Below, one piece after another: positions 42,743 to 50,181 of a stretch of DNA of 64,000 bases (position 1 is its first letter; each line of letters begins with the position of its first letter). The notes beneath the pieces are model-generated. The model saw only the letters and a list, made by a program, of their open reading frames with translations. It had not been told where the DNA came from and ran no database searches. Both the position numbers and the translations under genes were made by a program. Source of the DNA: Sinomonas atrocyanea. Its GTDB lineage: Bacteria > Actinomycetota > Actinomycetes > Actinomycetales > Micrococcaceae. The DNA is taken from NCBI RefSeq assembly GCF_001577305.1, contig NZ_CP014518.1, positions 2,542,001 through 2,606,000 on the forward strand, written 5' to 3'.

Positions 42743-42865
42743 CGCGAACTGCGGCCCACTCCGATGGCGGGAAGTGCACTTCTCGTCCGAATCCGCAGGC
42801 GCCCCTCGGGGCGACCTCGCGCGCCCGCCGGGCGAGCTCACGCACCCACGGGGCGACCTCGGCGG
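42743..42865. repeat. Intergenic stretch with three 21-bp-spaced GGGCGASCTC words
   Basis: Between the thiC and ffh terminators there is no gene. GGGCGACCTC at 42809 and 42851 and GGGCGAGCTC at 42830 recur every 21 bases, with related spacers (CGCGCCCGCC, ACGCACCCAC). The palindrome GAAGTGCACTTC is at about 42771-42782. Confidence 0.6.
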
Positions 42866-42913
42866 ACGACGCCGAAGGGGCGCCTCCCTCGGGAGGCGCC
42901 CCTTCGGCGTCGT
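42866..42913 (-). terminator. Terminator hairpin after ffh
   Basis: Perfect 23-base arms (42866-42888, 42891-42913) separated by two bases, 44 bases beyond the ffh stop. One of the most stable hairpins in the window. Confidence 0.85.
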
Positions 42914-42956
42914 GCGTCTGCGTGGCCGGACCGGCCCCGGACGTGGGGCCCCCGGA

Positions 42957-44543
42957 CTACTTGCCGAGGTACTTCTCGAAGCCCTTGGGCAGGTTGAGGG
43001 CGGACGGGTCGAACTCGTCGCCCTGCTGGGCGCCAAACGCCGAGCCCTGGCCGCTGAACGCCTTCGAGGCGCCGGCGGCCCGGCGGGCCTCCGCCTCGCG
43101 GCGCTCCTGCGCGGCCTTGGCCGGGTTGCCCGACTTCGCCTTCTTCTTGCCCTTGGCGGGCCCCTTCTTGGAGCCGCCGAAGCCGCCCGGGCCGGGCATG
43201 CCCGGCATCCCGGGGATGCCGCCGCCGGCAGCCATCTTGCGCATCATCTTCTGGGCCTGGCCGAAGCGCTCCAGCAGGCCGTTGACCTCGGAGACGTGCA
43301 CGCCCGAGCCGCGGGCGATGCGGGCGCGGCGGGAGCCGTTGATGATCTTGGGCGCGAGGCGCTCGTGCGGGGTCATCGAGCGGACGATCGCCTCGACGCG
43401 GTCGATCTCGCGCTCGTCGAACTGCTCGAGCTGCTGCCGGAACTGGGCGGCACCCGGCATCATCATGAGCATCTTCTTCATCGAGCCCATCTTGCGGATC
43501 TGCTGCATCTGGGCGAGGAAGTCCTCGAGGGTGAAGTCCTCCTGGTCGGCGAACTTCTTCGCCATCCGGGCGGCCTCGTCCTTGTCCCAGCTCTTCTCGG
43601 CCTGCTCGATGAGCGTCAGGACGTCGCCCATGTCGAGGATGCGGGAGGCCATGCGGTCCGGGTGGAACAGCTCGAAGTCGTCCAGGCCCTCGCCGGTGGA
43701 GGCGAACATGACGGGGCGGCCGGTCACGGACGCGACGGACAGGGCCGCGCCGCCGCGCGCATCGCCGTCGAGCTTCGAGAGCACAACGCCGGTGAAGTCG
43801 ACGCCCTCCTCGAAGGCCTTGGCGGTGTTGACCGCGTCCTGGCCGATCATCGCGTCGATGACGAACAGGACCTCGTCCGGGTTGACCGCGGCGCGGATGT
43901 CCGCGGCCTGGCGCATGAGCTCGGCATCCAGGCCGAGCCGGCCGGCGGTGTCCACGATCACCACGTCGTGCAGCTTGGCGCGGGCCTCGGCCACGCCGTC
44001 ACGGGCGACGGCGACCGGGTCGCCCGTGGGTGCCTCGAACTCGGACTGGATGCCCGGGTGCGGGGCGTAGACGGCCACACCGGCGCGCTGGGCCACCACC
44101 TCGAGCTGGGTGACGGCGTTGGGGCGCTGGAGGTCGGCGGCGACGAGGATCGGCGAGTGGCCCTGGCCCTTGAGCCACTTGCCGAGCTTGCCGGCCAGCG
44201 TGGTCTTGCCCGCGCCCTGCAGGCCCGCGAGCATGATCACGGTCGGCGGGTTCTTCGCCAGGCGCAGGCGGCGCGTCTCGCCGCCGAGGATCGCCTGGAG
44301 CTCCTCGTTGACGATCTTGACGACCTGCTGGCTCGGGTTGAGGGCACCCGAGACCTCGGCGCCGAGCGCGCGCTCGCGGATCCGCGCCGCGAAGTCGCGC
44401 ACCACCGGGACGGCGACGTCCGCGTCGAGGAGGGCGCGGCGGATCTCGCGGACGGTGGCGTCGACGTCCGCCTCGCTCAGGCGGCCCTTGCCGCGGAGAT
44501 TCTTGAACGTCGCAGTGAGACGGTCCGAGAGGGAGTTGAACAC
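42957..44543 (-). CDS. ffh: Signal recognition particle protein Ffh (SRP54)
   Basis: 528 residues; binds signal sequences of nascent membrane proteins and, with its GTPase partner FtsY, brings them to SecYEG. N domain (1-85), G domain with GLQGAGKTTLAGKLG, DTAGRLGLD and TKLDGDARGG, then a Met-rich M domain (about 300-430: MQQIRKMGSMKKMLMMMPG in part). The C-terminus adds a Gly/Pro/Lys-rich tail of ~90 residues. Start at 44543. FtsY is ~8 kb away at 51613. Confidence 0.97.
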   Translation of the reverse strand: MFNSLSDRLTATFKNLRGKGRLSEADVDATVREIRRALLDADVAVPVVRDFAARIRERALGAEVSGALNPSQQVVKIVNEELQAILGGETRRLRLAKNPPTVIMLAGLQGAGKTTLAGKLGKWLKGQGHSPILVAADLQRPNAVTQLEVVAQRAGVAVYAPHPGIQSEFEAPTGDPVAVARDGVAEARAKLHDVVIVDTAGRLGLDAELMRQAADIRAAVNPDEVLFVIDAMIGQDAVNTAKAFEEGVDFTGVVLSKLDGDARGGAALSVASVTGRPVMFASTGEGLDDFELFHPDRMASRILDMGDVLTLIEQAEKSWDKDEAARMAKKFADQEDFTLEDFLAQMQQIRKMGSMKKMLMMMPGAAQFRQQLEQFDEREIDRVEAIVRSMTPHERLAPKIINGSRRARIARGSGVHVSEVNGLLERFGQAQKMMRKMAAGGGIPGMPGMPGPGGFGGSKKGPAKGKKKAKSGNPAKAAQERREAEARRAAGASKAFSGQGSAFGAQQGDEFDPSALNLPKGFEKYLGK

Positions 44544-44672
44544 GTGCCCGAGTCGCTTTCAGTCGTGGTCCAGGGATCTGACGATGGGTCAGGAGGTCGC
44601 GCAGACCCGCCGGAAGCGGATCTGGCCACCCTTAAGGGTACCAACGGACCGGGCAGTGGCATGCTAGGCCTC

Positions 44673-46106
44673 GTGACGTCGACTCGTGAGACCGCCCCGT
44701 CCGTGCGCAGCCTGCTCATCCTCGGCGCCTCCGGGGACCTGACCGGCCGCCTCCTCTTCCCCGGCCTCGCCCGGCTCCTCGCGACCGGGCGGCACGCCGG
44801 GCTCACCGTGGTGGGCGCCGGTGCCGAGGACTGGGGCGCCGAGCAGTGGAGCCAGCGCGTGCACGACGCCACCGAGGCGGCCCTGGCGGACGCCACCGAC
44901 GCCGGCCGCGCCGAGCTCGAACGGATCCGCCGCGACTCCGTCTACGTCCAGCTCGACGTCACGGCGCCCGGGGAGCTCGCGCGCGAGATCGCCGCGCTCC
45001 CGGGGCCCGTCGCCGTCTACTTCGCGCTGCCCCCGGCCGTGAGCCAGAAGGCCTGCGGCCTGCTCGGGCCTGCCGACCTGCCCGAGGGCACCCGGCTCGT
45101 GCTCGAGAAGCCGTTCGGCTCCTCCGAGGCCTCGGCGGCCGCCCTGAACGAGACCCTGGGCCGGCTGGTCCCGGAGAGCCAGATCCACCGCGTGGACCAC
45201 TTCCTCGGCAAGGGCACCGTCCTGAACATCCTCGGCCTGCGCTTCGCCAACAACTTCCTCGAGCCCGTGTGGAACCGCGACCACATCGAGAAGGTGGAGA
45301 TCTTCTTCGACGAGGACCTCGCGCTCGAGGGACGGGCCGGGTACTACGACCGCGCCGGCGCCCTGCGGGACATGATCCAGAGCCATCTCCTGCAGGTCCT
45401 GGCCGTGCTCGCGATGGACGCGCCGGCCCGCCTCGACGAGCGCGACGTGCGGGACCGCATCAGCACCGTGCTCCGCTCCGCCCGGGTCCCCGAGCCGTTC
45501 ACCGAGTCGACGCGCCGGGCCCGGTACACGGCCGGGAGCATCGGGGACCGCCACGTCCCCGACTACACGGCCGAGCCGGGGGTGGACCCGTCCCGCGGCA
45601 CCGAGACGCTGGCCGAGATCACGGTCATGCTGGCGAGCTGGCGGTGGGCCGGCGTGCCGTTCATCCTCCGCTCCGGCAAGGCCCTCGGCGCCCGGCGCAA
45701 GGAAGCCGTGGTGACCTTCCGCCCGGTCCCGCACCTGCCCGAGGGCTTCCGCGGCGTGGACGAGCCGAACCGGCTCCGGATCGGCTTCGGCCCCGATGTG
45801 CTCCAGCTCGACGTCGACGTCAACGGTCCCGGGGACGTGCTCACCCTGAACCGCGTGACGCTGGACGCCGACCTCGGCGAGGCGGACCTGCTCCCCTACG
45901 GCGAGGTGCTGGAGGGCGTGCTCGACGGCGACCCGCTCCTGTCGGTGCGCGCCGACACGGCCGAGAGCTGCTGGCGGATCGTCGAGCCCGTGCTGGAGGC
46001 GTGGGCCGCCGGCGAGGTCCCCCTCCAGACCTACGCCGCGGGCAGCAGGGGCCCGGCGGACTGGGCCACCTCGGCCGCCGGAGAGGACGGCGCCGGGCCG
46101 TCCTGA
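44673..46106 (+). CDS. zwf: Glucose-6-phosphate dehydrogenase
   Basis: 477 residues; first step of the oxidative pentose phosphate pathway. NADP motif LILGASGDLTGRLL at the N-terminus, LVLEKPFG, and the active-site loop RVDHFLGKGTV, where the usual Glu after GK (DHYLGKET) is Gly. The catalytic histidine is present. GTG 44673 is used; ATG 44661 overlaps a -10-like CATGCT. It stands alone rather than in the usual tkt-tal-zwf-opcA cluster, so it may be a second copy. Converges on glnK with a 28-base gap. Confidence 0.88.
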   Translation: MTSTRETAPSVRSLLILGASGDLTGRLLFPGLARLLATGRHAGLTVVGAGAEDWGAEQWSQRVHDATEAALADATDAGRAELERIRRDSVYVQLDVTAPGELAREIAALPGPVAVYFALPPAVSQKACGLLGPADLPEGTRLVLEKPFGSSEASAAALNETLGRLVPESQIHRVDHFLGKGTVLNILGLRFANNFLEPVWNRDHIEKVEIFFDEDLALEGRAGYYDRAGALRDMIQSHLLQVLAVLAMDAPARLDERDVRDRISTVLRSARVPEPFTESTRRARYTAGSIGDRHVPDYTAEPGVDPSRGTETLAEITVMLASWRWAGVPFILRSGKALGARRKEAVVTFRPVPHLPEGFRGVDEPNRLRIGFGPDVLQLDVDVNGPGDVLTLNRVTLDADLGEADLLPYGEVLEGVLDGDPLLSVRADTAESCWRIVEPVLEAWAAGEVPLQTYAAGSRGPADWATSAAGEDGAGPS

Positions 46107-46134
46107 GCCGGCCGGCCGGGGCGTCCGCCCCGGC

Positions 46135-46473
46135 TCAGATCGCGGAGTCCCCGCGCTCCCCCGTCCGCACCCGCACCGCATCCTGGACCTCGACGACCCA
46201 GACCTTGCCGTCGCCCTGGGAGCCCGTCGAGGCGGCGACGACAATCGTCTCGAGGATCTCGTCCGCGTGCTTGTCGGTCGCGAGCACCTCGACGCGGACC
46301 TTGGGAATGAGGTCCACGCTGTACTCGGCACCCCGGTACACCTGGACGTAGCCGCGCTGGCGGCCGTAGCCGCTTGCGGCGCTGACGGTCAGGCCCTGGA
46401 CTCCCTCGGCCTCGAGGTGCTCGCGGATGGAATCGAGCTTCTCGGGCCGGACGATGGCGGTGATGAGCTTCAC
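46135..46473 (-). CDS. glnK: PII signal protein GlnK (copy 1)
   Basis: 112 residues; trimeric sensor of ATP/ADP and 2-oxoglutarate that blocks AmtB when nitrogen is ample. KLITAIVRPEKLDSI at the N-terminus, T-loop GYGRQRGYVQVYRGAEYSVD in part with modifiable Tyr51 (YRGAEY), and the C-terminal RTGERG. GTG start overlaps the amtB stop (GTGA). A TACTGT six bases before the start could also drive a leaderless glnK-only message. Confidence 0.96.
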   Translation of the reverse strand: MKLITAIVRPEKLDSIREHLEAEGVQGLTVSAASGYGRQRGYVQVYRGAEYSVDLIPKVRVEVLATDKHADEILETIVVAASTGSQGDGKVWVVEVQDAVRVRTGERGDSAI

Positions 46474-47897
46474 GAGCCCACAGTACCGGTTGGCGATGCC
46501 CCGGCCAGCACCTCCTCGCGCTGGCCGTGCGCGCCGTCCGCAGCGGCCTGGCCGAGGCGCCGCTCGAGGTGCTGCTCGAGCAGGGTCTCGACGGTGTGCC
46601 GGACGCCGAGCGGGTGGAACCCGCCGCCCGTGGCGGACGGCGACGAGTAGGCGGTCTCGGCGTGGATGACGAGGTCCACGCCGGTCTCCTCGACGTCCCT
46701 CGCAACCCGGAAGCCCATCACGGCCTTGATCGCGAGGCCCAGCCCGAGGGCCACGATGAAGGAGTAGCCCAGTACGGCGCCGGTGCCGAGGGCCTGGGTG
46801 CCCAGCAGGGCGAGGCCGCCGCCGTAGAACAGGCCCCGGCCGGGCACAGGGGCGGCCGGGTCGGCGGCGAGGCCGATGAAGAGGGTGCCGATGATGCCGC
46901 CGACGAGGTGGACGCCCACCACATCGAGCGAGTCGTCGTAGCCGAAGCGGTACTTCAGGCCCACGGCCAGGGCGCACACGGCGCCGGCGAGGATGCCGAG
47001 GACGATCGCCCAGGCCGGGTCGATGGTGGCGCAGGACGGCGTGATGGCCACGAGCCCGGCGACCGCGCCGGAGGCGGCACCGAACGAGGTCGCGTGGCCG
47101 TCGCGGACCTTCTCGACCACGAGCCAGGAGAGGATGGCGGCGCACGGGGCGACGAGCGTGTTGATCCAGGCGAAGCCGGCCTCGCCGTTGGCAGCCAGCG
47201 CGGAGCCGGCGTTGAAGCCGAACCAGCCGAACCAGAGCAGGCCGCAGCCGAGCATCACGAGCGGGAGGTTGTGGGGGCGGTGCTCGGGGTCCTTGCCGAA
47301 CCCGACGCGCTTGCCGAGCACGAGGGCGAGGGCCAGGCCCGCGGCGCCGGCGAGGACCTCGACGGCGGTGCCGCCGGCGAAGTCGATGAGGCCGAGGTGG
47401 TTGAGCCAGCCGCCGATGAAGGTCCCGTGCGCGTCCTTCTTCGAGTCGAAGACCCAGTGCGCCACGGGGAAGTACACGAGCACGGCGAACGCGCCGGCGA
47501 AGACCATCCAGGAGCCGAACTTGGCCCGGTCGGCGATCGCGCCGGAGACGAGGGCCACGGTCACGGTGGCGATGACGCCCTGGAATCCCACGAAGACGAT
47601 CTCGGGGATCGTGCCGACGAGCGGCATCGAGGAACCGGTGGCGAGCAGGTTGTGGAGGCCGAAGTCCTCGAGGGGGTTGCCGAACAGGCCGTCCCCCGCG
47701 TCGGTCCCGAAGGCGATCGAGTAGCCGAACAGCACCCAGAGGACACCGACCAGGGCGAGGGCCCCGAAGCTCATCATCATCATGTTGAGCATGGACTTCA
47801 CGCGGGTCATGCCCCCGTAGAAGATGGCCAGGCCGGGTGACATGAGGAGGACGAGGGCTGCCGAGACGAGGACCCAGGCGGTGTCGCCAGCGTTCAT
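46470..47897 (-). CDS. amtB: Ammonium transporter AmtB (copy 1, Glu variant)
   Basis: 475 residues, eleven membrane helices expected (periplasmic N-terminus). Amt signatures: MSPGLAIFYGGMTR, VYFPVAHWVF, GLLWFGWFGFNAGS and GVHLVGGIIGTL with the second pore histidine. The first pore histidine (E. coli His168) is replaced: FAGGTAVEVLAG has Glu180 where copy 2 has His183. Fungal Mep1/Mep3 carry the same change. Start ATG 47897 after AAAGG. Operon with glnK. Confidence 0.95.
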   Translation of the reverse strand: MNAGDTAWVLVSAALVLLMSPGLAIFYGGMTRVKSMLNMMMMSFGALALVGVLWVLFGYSIAFGTDAGDGLFGNPLEDFGLHNLLATGSSMPLVGTIPEIVFVGFQGVIATVTVALVSGAIADRAKFGSWMVFAGAFAVLVYFPVAHWVFDSKKDAHGTFIGGWLNHLGLIDFAGGTAVEVLAGAAGLALALVLGKRVGFGKDPEHRPHNLPLVMLGCGLLWFGWFGFNAGSALAANGEAGFAWINTLVAPCAAILSWLVVEKVRDGHATSFGAASGAVAGLVAITPSCATIDPAWAIVLGILAGAVCALAVGLKYRFGYDDSLDVVGVHLVGGIIGTLFIGLAADPAAPVPGRGLFYGGGLALLGTQALGTGAVLGYSFIVALGLGLAIKAVMGFRVARDVEETGVDLVIHAETAYSSPSATGGGFHPLGVRHTVETLLEQHLERRLGQAAADGAHGQREEVLAGASPTGTVGS

Positions 47898-47990
47898 GGG
47901 TGAGGCCTTTCGAGGGACGTTCACGGTTCTCGGCCCCCGTCCGCCGTCCCCGGCGGCGGTCTGCGGGACCACCTGAACAAGAATCCCGTG

Positions 47991-48086
47991 GCGGTGTTTC
48001 CGCTCCGCTCCGTCCGTGTTGCCCTCGTGTTACAGGAATCCCCCCGGCGTTAAGGGTTGGTCACGGCCGTGTTAACGGCATGTTTC
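47991..48086 (-). promoter_or_regulatory. amtB copy 1 promoter module (GlnR-like 11-bp-spaced sites)
   Basis: Written on the plus strand: GTTAA-N6-GTCAC-N6-GTTAA-N6-GTTTC at 48049-48086, GTTAC at 48029 and GCGGTGTTTCC at 47991. The five-base words recur every 11 bp, as in GlnR sites of actinobacteria. The same words in the same spacing precede amtB copy 2. Confidence 0.6.
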
Positions 48087-48148
48087 GCGCCCGTCCCCGC
48101 CCGCCCCGCCTCTGCTCTTTCCGGCGGTGCCGGCCCTCCCGCCGACGT

Positions 48149-48187
48149 GGGCGGACGACGGCGGGGGGTCCCCGCCGTCGTCCGCCC
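48149..48187 (-). terminator. Terminator hairpin after glnK copy 2
   Basis: GGGCGGACGACGGCGGG pairs perfectly with CCCGCCGTCGTCCGCCC, about 20 bases beyond the glnK stop. Confidence 0.8.
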
Positions 48188-48207
48188 TCCCGGAGCGACC
48201 GGTGCGG

Positions 48208-48546
48208 CTAGATCGCCGCCGCCCCGCGCTCCCCCGTCCGGACGCGGATCGCCTCGTGCACGTCCACCGTCCACACCTTGCCGTCCCCTGCACGGCCGGT
48301 GTTCGAGGTGGTGATCAGCACGTCGAGGATGTCGTCCGTCTGGTCGTCGGTGGCGAGCACCTCGATCCTGACCTTCGGGACCAGGTCCACGCTGTACTCG
48401 GCGCCGCGGTACACCTCCGTGTACCCGCGCTGGCGGCCGTAGCCACTGGCCGCGCTGACCGTGAGGCCCTGGACCCCGTAGGCCTCGAGCCCCTCACGGA
48501 TGGAGTCGAGCTTCTCGGGGCGGACGATCGCGGTGATGAGCTTCAC
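48208..48546 (-). CDS. glnK: PII signal protein GlnK (copy 2)
   Basis: 112 residues, closely similar to copy 1, with the same YRGAEY modification site and RTGERG end. Differences cluster in the T-loop edge (GYTEVY against GYVQVY) and the C-terminal third (LITTSNTGRAGDGK). GTG start overlaps the amtB copy 2 stop. Probably pairs with its own AmtB. Confidence 0.96.
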   Translation of the reverse strand: MKLITAIVRPEKLDSIREGLEAYGVQGLTVSAASGYGRQRGYTEVYRGAEYSVDLVPKVRIEVLATDDQTDDILDVLITTSNTGRAGDGKVWTVDVHEAIRVRTGERGAAAI

Positions 48547-49934
48547 GCCTGGACCTTCTTCCGTGCTGCCTCAGTGAGCAGGTCGTCCGCGTTGAACGCC
48601 GCGACCTCTGCCTCGCCCTTGGACCCGAGCGGGTGGAACGCCGAACCCGACGAGCCGCCCATGCTGTTGCCGGAGTACGCCGTCTCGGCGTGCAGGGCGA
48701 TGTCGACGCCGGCCTCCTCGGCCTCGCTCGAGACCCGGAAGCCCATGGTCTTGCTGATGATCCAGCCGATGGCGAGCGAGAGGGCGAACGAGTACACGAG
48801 GACCGTGCCGGCGCCGAGGGCCTGCTTGCCCAGGAGCTCGAAGCCGCCGCCGTAGAAGAGGCCCTGGCCGCCCGAGGGCGCGCCGGGGTTGGCCGCGAGG
48901 CCGATGAAGAGGGTGCCGATGATGCCGCCGACGAGGTGGACGCCCACCACGTCGAGCGAGTCGTCGTAGCCGAAGCGGTACTTCAGGCCCACGGCCAGGG
49001 CGCAGACCGCACCGGCGAGGACGCCGAGGACGATCGCCCACAGCGGCGAGACCGCGGCACAGGCCGGGGTGATAGCGACGAGCCCGGCCACGGCACCCGA
49101 GGCGGCGCCGAGCGAGGTCGCGTGGCCGTCGCGCAGCTTCTCGACCACGAGCCAGCCGAGGACCGCGGCGCACGGGGCGACGAGGGTGTTGATCCAGGCG
49201 AACGCGGCCACGCCGTTGGCGCCGAGGGCCGAGCCAGCGTTGAAGCCGAACCAGCCGAACCACAGCAGGCCCGCGCCGAGCATGACGAACGGCAGGTTGT
49301 GGGGGCGGTGGTTGGGGTCCTTGCCGAATCCGTTGCGGCGGCCGAGGATGAGCGCGAGGGCCAGGCCCGCGGCGCCGGCGTTGATGTGGACCGCGGTGCC
49401 GCCGGCGAAGTCGATCACGCCGAGGCCGTTGAGCCAGCCGCCGATGAAGTTGCCGTTGGCGTCCTTGTTCGCGTCGAAGACCCAGTGGGCGACCGGGAAG
49501 TAGACGAGGATCGAGAAGAAGAACGCGAAGACCATCCAGGCGCCGAACTTGGCGCGGTCGGCGATCGAGCCGGAGATGAGCGCGACCGTGATGATCGCGA
49601 ACACGCCCTGGAAGCCGACGAAGGCGAGCTCGGGGATGGTTCCGGCGAGCTGCATGCCGTTGCCCGTGGCGAGGATGCCGTGGAGGGCGAACTTGTCGAA
49701 GTTGCCGACGAGGCCACCGAACCAGTCGGTGCCGAAGGACATCGAGTAGCCGATGAGGGTCCAGAGCACGCCCACGAGGGCGATCGCGCCGAAGCTCATC
49801 ATCATCATGTTCAGGACCGACTTGGCGCGAGTCATGCCGCCGTAGAAGAACGCGAGCCCGGGCGTCATGAGCAGCACGAGCGCTGCCGAGGCGAGCACCC
49901 AGGCGGTGTCTCCCGCGCTGAGGGTGGGGGTCAT
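48543..49934 (-). CDS. amtB: Ammonium transporter AmtB (copy 2, standard twin-His)
   Basis: 463 residues. Signatures as in copy 1, but with the canonical pore pair: His183 in FAGGTAVHINAG and the second histidine in GVHLVGGIIGTL. The cytoplasmic tail (from FRVSSEAEEAGVD) differs from copy 1, which could give each transporter its own GlnK. ATG 49934 after GAAAGG. Normal actinobacterial order is amtB-glnK-glnD; glnD is absent from the window. Confidence 0.96.
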   Translation of the reverse strand: MTPTLSAGDTAWVLASAALVLLMTPGLAFFYGGMTRAKSVLNMMMMSFGAIALVGVLWTLIGYSMSFGTDWFGGLVGNFDKFALHGILATGNGMQLAGTIPELAFVGFQGVFAIITVALISGSIADRAKFGAWMVFAFFFSILVYFPVAHWVFDANKDANGNFIGGWLNGLGVIDFAGGTAVHINAGAAGLALALILGRRNGFGKDPNHRPHNLPFVMLGAGLLWFGWFGFNAGSALGANGVAAFAWINTLVAPCAAVLGWLVVEKLRDGHATSLGAASGAVAGLVAITPACAAVSPLWAIVLGVLAGAVCALAVGLKYRFGYDDSLDVVGVHLVGGIIGTLFIGLAANPGAPSGGQGLFYGGGFELLGKQALGAGTVLVYSFALSLAIGWIISKTMGFRVSSEAEEAGVDIALHAETAYSGNSMGGSSGSAFHPLGSKGEAEVAAFNADDLLTEAARKKVQA

Positions 49935-50019
49935 GGTGTGCCTTTCAGGGATGGAACGGGACCTGCCCGGCCCTGCGCCGTTGCCGGCGCCCGTGGGCCG
50001 CTGGAAATAGATTCCTCCC

Positions 50020-50115
50020 GCGGTGTTTCCACCGGAGGCGGCCCACATTGCACGCCCGTTACATCTTGCTCCTGCGCGTTAAGGCGCCGTCACATGCGCG
50101 TTTCCAGCATGTTTC
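50020..50115 (-). promoter_or_regulatory. amtB copy 2 promoter module (GlnR-like 11-bp-spaced sites)
   Basis: Plus-strand reading: GTTAA-N6-GTCAC-N6-GTTTC-N6-GTTTC at 50078-50115, GTTAC at 50058 and GCGGTGTTTCC at 50020. Every offset equals that upstream of copy 1, while the bases between differ. It also lies ~65 bases before the divergent MFS gene. Confidence 0.6.
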
Positions 50116-50169
50116 GCCTCCATCCCGGCGGCCGGGCGGCGCCATCGTGCCGCGCTGGTGCACCGTCGC

Positions 50170-50175
50170 TAAGGT
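50170..50175 (+). promoter_or_regulatory. -10 box TAAGGT, six bases before the MFS start
   Basis: TAAGGT-GGTCCC-ATG, a leaderless arrangement. Confidence 0.5.
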
Positions 50176-50181
50176 GGTCCC

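Noticed and set aside
42771..42782. GAAGTGCACTTC palindrome as an operator
   Set aside because: It lies downstream of two terminators with no promoter nearby; short palindromes are expected by chance.
42774..44672. Very long plus-strand frame fused to the zwf gene (start 42774)
   Set aside because: The part before 44673 is antisense to ffh and reads as low-complexity shadow; only the last 477 codons form a protein family.
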